A stretch of 64,000 nucleotides of DNA, taken from Favolaschia claudopus (lineage: Eukaryota > Basidiomycota > Agaricomycetes > Agaricales > Mycenaceae). Of the stretch, positions 57,187 through 64,000 are shown piece by piece (within the stretch, counting starts at the first letter, position 1; each line of letters begins with the position of its first letter). A program made the position numbers and the translations under genes. The stretch is from positions 2,914,001 to 2,978,000 of the forward strand of contig JAWWNJ010000009.1 of NCBI GenBank assembly GCA_037176885.1, written 5' to 3'. The notes beneath the pieces are model-generated. The model was not told the origin of the DNA, searched no databases, and saw only the letters and a list, made by a program, of their open reading frames with translations.

Positions 57187-59817
57187 CTAAAAGAATACAT
57201 TCGTCATGATAAAGTCCATCCCCTTACTCCTAAAGTCCTGAAAAAATCCCTTGATCAGTTGTGCGGCTAGTTTGAACACCATCGAACATACATCATCCTC
57301 CAAATGTGAGCCCTGCGTTCTTAATACAAGATTTTTCGCCCCATTGGAGTATTGAGGCCAGTGCACCCATGGTGAAACTTCACAAAGAGCTCATTGCTTG
57401 ATACACAAGCACCACGTAGATTTACGCACCTTTTGCGTTATTCGGGTCTCCGGTGGCCGCGAAGCTACCCCATGCCCGGCTCATATATACGCCAAGGAAT
57501 CGATCCTCAATCGGTGTCCCGGACCCGAGATATGTCGCTCTGAATTGGTTCGCGTTCCAAAATTCCGTGCTGGATGGAAGATGAGATTGAGTAAGACCGA
57601 CAATCGCGAAAAGTTGAATTTCTTTACTCGTTATTCTGGGTGTTGAAAACGTATGCTACCTGGAATAATCGAACGGCATGAGCATTTACTTAAATTCATG
57701 ATCCAGATATACTGGACTGGCACTCACCTCTACGAAGTGGCCTACGTAGTCCTGCGTGCCAAATGAGACTGAGTGCGGGATGTGGTTGAATCTGCGCCTG
57801 TTCTCTCTATGCCTCCATTTGCGATAAATAATGATCACGAACCTATATTTCCAGACGGGGACATTGCAGGAGATTTCCTTCGCCAGCCATCGTGAGCCTC
57901 TGCCATTGTATTCATTAATCACTCAATGAACAGACCACGAAACTCACGCAGCCATAACCACATCCCCTACCACGGCCGCTGCTCGCTTGTCTTGCGTTCC
58001 AGGAGCCTCAAACACACCGTTTTGTACGGGATCAAGTCTGAAGTCGCCTGTATCGAACGGACAGCCCTCAGCCATAACATCCGGATACAGGTTTAACAGC
58101 GCATCCATCTGGTCTGCCGGAACAACGCTAGAAAGCCGAAGCTTAATGTCGTGAATCGTATTGGCGCCTGTTGGAGAGAAACTGTGGCCTTCGTCAGTGT
58201 TTGAGCCGATCTGCGTTGCAAGGTTAATAGCCAAACTTCAATGATTTCACCAGATGACGGCGTACCAACATCGGCACTTTCACGAATTTTCCCGCCTTGT
58301 ACGCGGCAAAAGGCCCACCAACGGTTATCATATCGCCATCATACAAGACACCATAGGTTCCAAAAATCGCGCCGCCGGCAGCCTGGAGAAATTCATCGAT
58401 GGGGAGGGCACGGAGGCAGGCCAGTTGCAATTTCGCGTTGATCGCAGCTGAAGAATTTCCCCTTGAGCAAGAACTGCTCGAGACAAGAGAGTCGTAAAGT
58501 CCTTGTAAAATCGGATTGTCGGCAGGTGGATAGGGCAGCCCTATGGTTCCACTTTCGATGATAGCGCGAGTAAAAAGATGATCGTCGCGGCCATTATAAG
58601 CCACAATGTGAGCATGAATACTCATGCCGCCCGCCTATCAAACACATTGAAGCCTTTGTTCTTTTTTTTATCGTGAAATCCACTCACGCTTTGTCCATGT
58701 ACCGTGACCTTCCTTCATGTTCTGTGTCAGATGCTACCAAAGTCTCGAGAATATAACGCACCGGGAATTTCCACCAAATTTTTCGATGTTCGCTTGAACC
58801 CACTGCAAGGCCAGACGTTGATCCCGTAACCCGAGATTTAATGACCCTTCGCTAGCAAGAGCGGATCCGCCCATCCAGCCTAGTGATGCCAGACGATAAC
58901 TGAGCAAGTTTTTAGTGATCCACCACGGCCGCAGCTTTTGAAACTCACTTGATGGAGACAAAAACGACGGGATGTCCATTAGCAACGGATGCTTGAACGA
59001 GGTAGGTTCCATTATACCGCGAATCAGCCTGAATGAAGAAACATGAGCCAACAATAATACAGTGGTTGACAGCAAAAGCCAGGGTGAGCTCACACTTCCT
59101 CCGGCAAACTGAAGGCATTGCCACGATGAGTACCTATCTGTTTCGAGCAGGAGGACCAAACACGCTACTTACAAATCCACCGCCATGGACTGCCCCCCGC
59201 GATTAGCCACCAATACACGAACGCTAGAATGATATGAACGCACTCCAAACAATAACGGGTACCAGATTCTCCGCCGACGCTTCGTGTGGGCGAATCACAT
59301 TCAATGTTAAGCAATCTTCAGAGCTGGTATATCCAGAATTATCGTCCTACATCCCCGAACGAGTCGTCCCCAGCATCACCGAAACGAAATAAAAACGCAC
59401 GAATCCCGTGGTAAACGCCGACCAACAATGCGGTCCATATGATGTGGCGTCCAACTCTTCGAAAGACTTGCTTCTATGAAGATCGGAACAAATCAACTTG
59501 CGAGATCGGAAGTCATAGGAAGATGAAGAAATTATGCAGCGTACATTGAACGAGGCGGTCGAAGGCGAAGGTCTCCCACCGGGGCCTGAGCATAAGGTAT
59601 TCCGAGAAATAGACTTTGGTTGAACTGAGGTAAATCAACCCCGCTGTGCAGCGCAAAGTCAGAGTCGGAAGTATCGTGCTCAGTGTGACTGAGTTTGAAT
59701 TCATCCGACTTACCAGACTGTTCCATTTTGGATTCTCACGACGGGATTGCTGCTGCTGTATGCCGTCTGAGCGAGAGTGATGGAAACGAACGAGGCGAAC
59801 AGGAGTGGCTCCCGCAT
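57187..59817 (-). CDS. type-B carboxylesterase/lipase, secreted
   Basis: A multi-exon minus-strand gene runs from the ATG at 59817 to the TAG at 57187. The N terminus MREPLLFASFVSITLAQTA is a signal peptide. In order I can splice: FLGIPYAQAPVGDLRLRPPR, SSEDCLTLNVIRP, VPVIVWIHGGGF (oxyanion hole, joined across a 52-nt intron), VSINYRLASLGWM, LGLRDQRLALQWVQANIEKF, KVTVHGQSAGG (nucleophile Ser), SNTDEGHSF (acid Glu), FGTQDYVGHFVEVAYVFNT (catalytic His), YMSRAWGSFAATGDPNN and a C-terminal WPQY...GSHLEDD segment. This is the full layout of the cholinesterase-like family, about 540 aa, with an intact triad. It hydrolyses carboxylic esters, probably outside the cell; substrate unknown. The MFS gene follows upstream in the same orientation. 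Confidence 0.85.
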
Positions 59818-60328
59818 CGCGGTCGTGTAAGGAAGAATAGACTAGAACACAAGTAGAGGCGGAGGGTGGTCGAGGGTTCAATCTCAATCTGATGCTTACT
59901 TAAATACGAAATGAATCTGAGCAACAGAGTTCGGAGGAAGCGCCGTACTATTGCAGTATGGAGCCATGCATGTGGAACAACATAGTGACCCACGGTTGGT
60001 CAAAACAGATCTCAGAATCCATGAACAGGTGTGGTCGGATTACTCTACGGGCAGACGATCATCATCTGGTCTCATCACGGCGAAAGTTGTACTGTTTCGC
60101 ACCTATTCAAGTAATTGTCCAGCAAGGATCGTTCTTTCCTCCGGCGGCGGGTGCGGTAATAGAAACAGTATCCGCCTTGCGCCGTGCTAGATCTGCAACA
60201 AAAATGCATACACGCGGACTCGCGTCGGAACTGCCATCCAAGTGATAGATATCGAAGAGATCGAAACCCAAAGAAGAGTTGAACTTATTAATGAAGATGA
60301 AGATGATGATGGGAAATTCAAGTTGTGC
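59818..60328. other. spacer between carboxylesterase and MFS genes
   Basis: Both flanking genes run on the minus strand, so this is the carboxylesterase promoter and the MFS 3' region. Short frames at 59951-60245 are unrecognised. No clear TATA box was found. Confidence 0.45.
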
Positions 60329-62418
60329 TTATGCGGCCGTCACCTCGATAGATCTACCTTTGACAGATCGCCACTCGACGAGGAATGCACCGGCGAAAGA
60401 AAGTCCGGCGAGGGACATCGCGACAATGAATGCGGATGATAATGCCTGCGTGTTTGAGTCATGAGCAGGGAAAATTACAGACGTCCATCATTGGATGATA
60501 CATACCTCATTATACGCGATCAATACAGCTTGAAAAAATCGTGGCGGGATAGCGGCCTTCAAGGAGTCTGCTCCCGCAGACAGAATAAGTGTAGCAGAGA
60601 TGCTGGGGACGGTGGCTGTGAGACGAGAAATGAAGGTATTTGTGAAAACGTTCTGCGCTATAGAGACGAATAGTGCGCTGCCTAAACAAAACATGCATGG
60701 TGTGTTAGTCAGCTTGTTTAGTGAAGAGCCTACAACGCACCCAGGGTATTGGAAAACATGACAAGTGCCGTACCAGTGGGGACATCACGAGGATCCAGCA
60801 CTGTTTGCGCAGCTAGCATAGGCTGCTGTATACCGAAGCCCACGCCGAGACCGCATAGAATCTCAAATGGCATCCAATTAGAGAGAGTCGAAGATAAACG
60901 AAGATTGGTGAGGAGGCCTGTGCCGACCATCGTAAGTATCGACGCAAGAATCATGAAAGGTGCATAGTAGCCGATGAGTGTAATCAGTCCGCCGGCGACA
61001 ACAGATCCAGCGACGAGTGAGATAACGACAGGAAGGGTGTGAATACCCGAACGGGCGGCGGAGTCGCCGTGAATTACTTGGAACCAGATAGGGAGGTAGA
61101 AGGTCACAATTATGAATGCGCCTCCAAGAGCGAAAGCGAAGAGCGAGCTTGTCCAAACGCTTCGGCGCAACAGGATACGGGGCGGGATGGTGGCTCTCTC
61201 CCGAGCTACGATTTGTATTGCAATGAAGATGGCAATGAGGATCATAAAGACAATGAGAAGGCCGAGGATGGGACCAGACATCCAGGAATACTTCGAGCCG
61301 CCCCATTGCAACACAAGGAGCAAACTTGTAATTGCGGGGATAAATACAAGAGTACCGAAAGGATCGAAGTTCCATAGCCGTTGGAAGGAGTTTGTAGCGT
61401 CGGTTTGAGTGTTCGGGGGTTGAATTTTGAGAAGGAATATAACGAGTGACAGCGCAATTCCGCCTAAAGGAAGAGAAAGATAAAAACAGTATCGGAAGGA
61501 TAGTTTGTCGGTGATGATTCCGCCAATAATTGGTCCAGTGACGCAGCCGATTCCGCCCATTCCGCCAATCATGCCGGTATATAGGGGACGTTTGGCAAGA
61601 GGTACGGAGTTCGCGATGATAACGAGCGCACCTAGACGGTCAAAATCAGTCCCGAGCCCAACCATGAACAAATATCAAGTATACCAGAAAATATACCAGC
61701 GTTGCCCACCCCAGCGACAGCCCGCCCCACTATGAATATGCTCGATGACGGAGCGGCTCCACAGAGTAAGGTACCGATCTCAAATAGCGCGATTGAGGCA
61801 ACATAGACCCATTTTATTGAGAAATGGGTGTATAGCTTTCCGAAAAGGAGTTGTGTGCCCGCCGTCGTCTGTGCCGAGTTTTACTTGAATCAATATTGAA
61901 GAAGTGCAGAGCTTACTAGTAGGTATCTTCAGAGCGTCATCAGTGAGTAAGTAGCTCGCAATTTTCTTTCAAGGAAACTCACGCAGAACCATACCATCCT
62001 ACGTCTTGCAAGCTATTGAAAGTGTCCGTTATCTTCGGCTAAGGAGTATCAGGCATTATTTTTCTGCGCTGATCATACTGAGAACTTACGATAGCGGTAC
62101 TAATAATTGTGTTGTCCTGCTCGCTGAAAACGTTAGCATCAACTCGTCTCTGGCAACCAAATCACCAAAACTGACGAGAGCAACCAGAAAACAAGAGAGT
62201 CCCAATGCAAAGGTCAAAGTCACTAACTTCAGACCTCTAGGGTAGGTTTCCTCCCCTTGAGGCAACGCATTGACATAATCTTGGACCTCAAGACTCGGAT
62301 TTTCTTTCTTCGGCTTCGATTTCCATTGCCGGCCCGTAACTTGACTCTGAGGGAAAGCCATCGTTTGGATATGGGGACGAGCATCGAGGTCGACGGTCAA
62401 GGCTTTGTCCAGGAACAT
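60329..62418 (-). CDS. MFS transporter, DHA2 drug:H+ antiporter type
   Basis: The gene reads from ATG 62418 (MFLDKALTVDLD; an internal MAFPQSQ start is possible) to TAA 60329. Spliced segments: LGLSCFLVALDNTIISTAI (TM1 with the DNTI motif typical of the DHA2 family, exons 62176-62418 and 62090-62116), [20 protein letters not shown], a GTLLCGAAPSSSIFIVGRAV segment, YTGMIGGMGGIGCVTGPIIG (motif C-like), then many hydrophobic helices up to FIVAMSLAGLSFAGAFLVEW. The layout fits about 14 membrane segments. Fungal relatives export toxins and secondary metabolites from the plasma membrane. No biosynthetic genes are seen beside it, so a metabolite role is only a guess. Confidence 0.85.
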
Positions 62419-63229
62419 GGCAGGATCCCCTGCTCAATCGGGCGATCCATTTCTCCTTGACGAACAAGTTTTAGAGTGATGTGGCTCGGAAGCCAGCCCG
62501 GCAATGGCCGCCGTCGGATCAGATTCCGATCATCCTGATATCTTTTTTGCTGTTAGCTCTCATGTTCACTTCCAAGATCCCCGTCGTTCGGATCCCTCTT
62601 AGAACCTAATGAAGCCATTCGGAAACTGATCCTCGGGTGGCGTACCTCCGCTTTGGCTGTCTTCGGTCCAAGCTTAGCGCATCATGAGCGTGAATTTGGG
62701 GGACCTGTCAAGAACCGTCTTGGAACCGTCCATCTTTAACCTACCTACGGTCCTGACTCCCCGGTGAGAGTCAATTTGTCCGTTTTCACACGCGGATGGC
62801 CGTCGTCGGTGGAGGCTAAGTATCTATTTTCAGCAAACCAGACTTGAATTGGGTAGGTAGGGACTCGGGAGGACACTGCATGGTCCCGCTAATCAAGACC
62901 GAAAGGCAGCAATATCACTGATACATCTCTCGGGAGTTCTTAGCAGGGTCCACCGGGGTCTTGCATCTGAATCGCCATCTCGCTCATGCGGGACCATGCA
63001 CTAACACGCATCTTGAGTTTCTGAACGAAGAAGTACATCGCATTCGGGATGATGATCATGATTGGGAGTTTGACTGCTGCGGCCCCACTTGCAGTAATGC
63101 CCAGATCACAAGTAATTTGCGGCGAGAGGCACAACCCCCAGTAGCTAAACAAGTGCCAGGCTTTTATTCAGAGCTGCTCTCGCGCAAAGCAGATCTCTGG
63201 ACGAAACAGTACCCACCCGTAGACGCGGA
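62419..63229. other. divergent promoter region, no gene seen
   Basis: The region separates the MFS gene (minus) from the membrane-protein gene (plus). A minus-strand frame at 62940-63152 and a plus frame at 62961-63374 overlap each other and have no domain. Confidence 0.4.
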
Positions 63230-64000
63230 ATGTCTCCACCCTGGGCCAATCTCGCTGGTATGGCCATCGGCGGTCCTCTCTACGGCGTCTACTTCGTTCT
63301 ATACGTCTCCTCCACATATCTGCTCGTTCGACGATCCGCCGGAGCTCACGCAGGCCCTTTGTATCGTTCCGTGATCTTCATTGCTGGACTGGTCCTGTTT
63401 CTAGCTGTTACGGCGGTACGTTCGACCTCGTCCTGATAGCTGTGAATTTGGCTCAGATTTTATAGAATTTCTTTCTTTCCGTAATTCGACCTTTCCTCGG
63501 CTTCATTGGACATCCAGCAGCACCTGGCGCCTTCTTCGACGATAACAGTCAAATTACCACAACAGTTCAGAACATCTTTGCTTCATTAGCTGTTTTGATT
63601 AGCGATGGGATAATTGTGAGTCTTCAAGGTTGAATGTGTTTATTCTTTGTTGTGAGTTTTGACTGGCAAATTGGAAAGATATATCGTCTTTGGGTCGTAT
63701 GGGGACGTAATAAATACGTGATCGTATTACCTTGCTTAACGCTGCTGGGCCTTCTGAGTGAGCGAGCACTGAAACTGAACAGGTTGATGCTCACACAATG
63801 TCACAGTCGCACTGATCTTGACTGTTGAAACGACGACGCACGTCGACGATATTTCTTTAGACAAAGGGCTGACACCAGGTCTTGTTTTCACATTGACGTA
63901 GGCAGCTTATATCATCTCTGCACTATATATTCGTTTACATGCTGCTCACAGGACCAATCTCTATTCTACCGGTAAGACTATTCCTCTGTTGCAGTGGCAA
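63230..64000 (+). CDS. fungal multi-pass membrane protein, 5' part
   Basis: Exons from the ATG at 63230 (MSPPWANLAGMAIGGPLYGV) are joined at GTACG/TATAG (about 63416-63469) and GTGAGT (after DGII, about 63615). The next exon reads IYRLWVVWGRNKYVIVLPCL. Four or more hydrophobic helices are visible (LYGVYFVLYVSSTYLLV, VIFIAGLVLFLAVTA, IFASLAVLISDGII, VIVLPCLTLLGLL). The motif DGIIIYRLWVVWGRN is typical of a large Agaricomycete family of seven-helix proteins of unknown function. The gene continues past the window end, so the C terminus is missing. Confidence 0.75.

Noticed and set aside
1..64000. CRISPR array, bacterial operon or prophage
   Set aside because: Spliced genes with short introns throughout show nuclear fungal DNA; repeats lack equal spacers.

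Overview
This window is nuclear DNA of a filamentous basidiomycete, most likely an Agaricomycete. Genes are broken by many short (about 45-65 nt) GT-AG introns. Recognisable products are typical of mushroom-forming fungi: F-box/LRR-like proteins with an N-terminal coiled coil, a Cys-rich secreted protein, a type-B carboxylesterase, a DHA2-type MFS exporter and a multi-pass membrane protein. All gene models were spliced by hand from the sequence. Species and chromosome cannot be told from the sequence alone.

The left part (about 4.7-23.5 kb) holds a cluster of six paralogues that share a spliced N-terminal domain resembling magnesium-dependent phosphatase 1 (MDP-1, HAD superfamily). Three of them (4729-6347 minus, 12488-14193 plus, 21632-23454 plus) are full length and continue into a C-terminal domain that looks like an ADP-ribosyltransferase (ART/PARP fold: GWVGT, RPARYGYGLYxxDDPxVA, RFNEMVVYPQxQ). 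One (15242-16995 minus) carries a protein-kinase-like domain in place of the ART domain and has a frameshift. Two (17447-18403 and 19001-19936 plus) end right after the phosphatase domain and have lost HAD active-site residues. Exon lengths of the HAD part are nearly the same in four of the six copies. A PhnP-like metallo-beta-lactamase-fold hydrolase (7554-9113 plus) lies inside the cluster. This family of exchangeable C-terminal enzymes on an MDP-1 scaffold is the most interesting content of the window.

The middle (about 24-57 kb) is gene-poor and repeat-rich. It contains a Cys-rich secreted-protein gene with an in-frame stop, two near-identical F-box gene copies about 10 kb apart (one killed by a nonsense codon, the other with a 2.6-kb transposon-like insertion just upstream of its ATG), a third F-box gene and a decayed fragment of it, and a large block of tandem modules that each look like one exon plus one 55-nt intron. 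Several dispersed repeat families also occur here.

The right end (57.2-64 kb) returns to ordinary genes: a carboxylesterase, an MFS drug/H+ antiporter, and the 5' part of an integral membrane protein that runs off the window.
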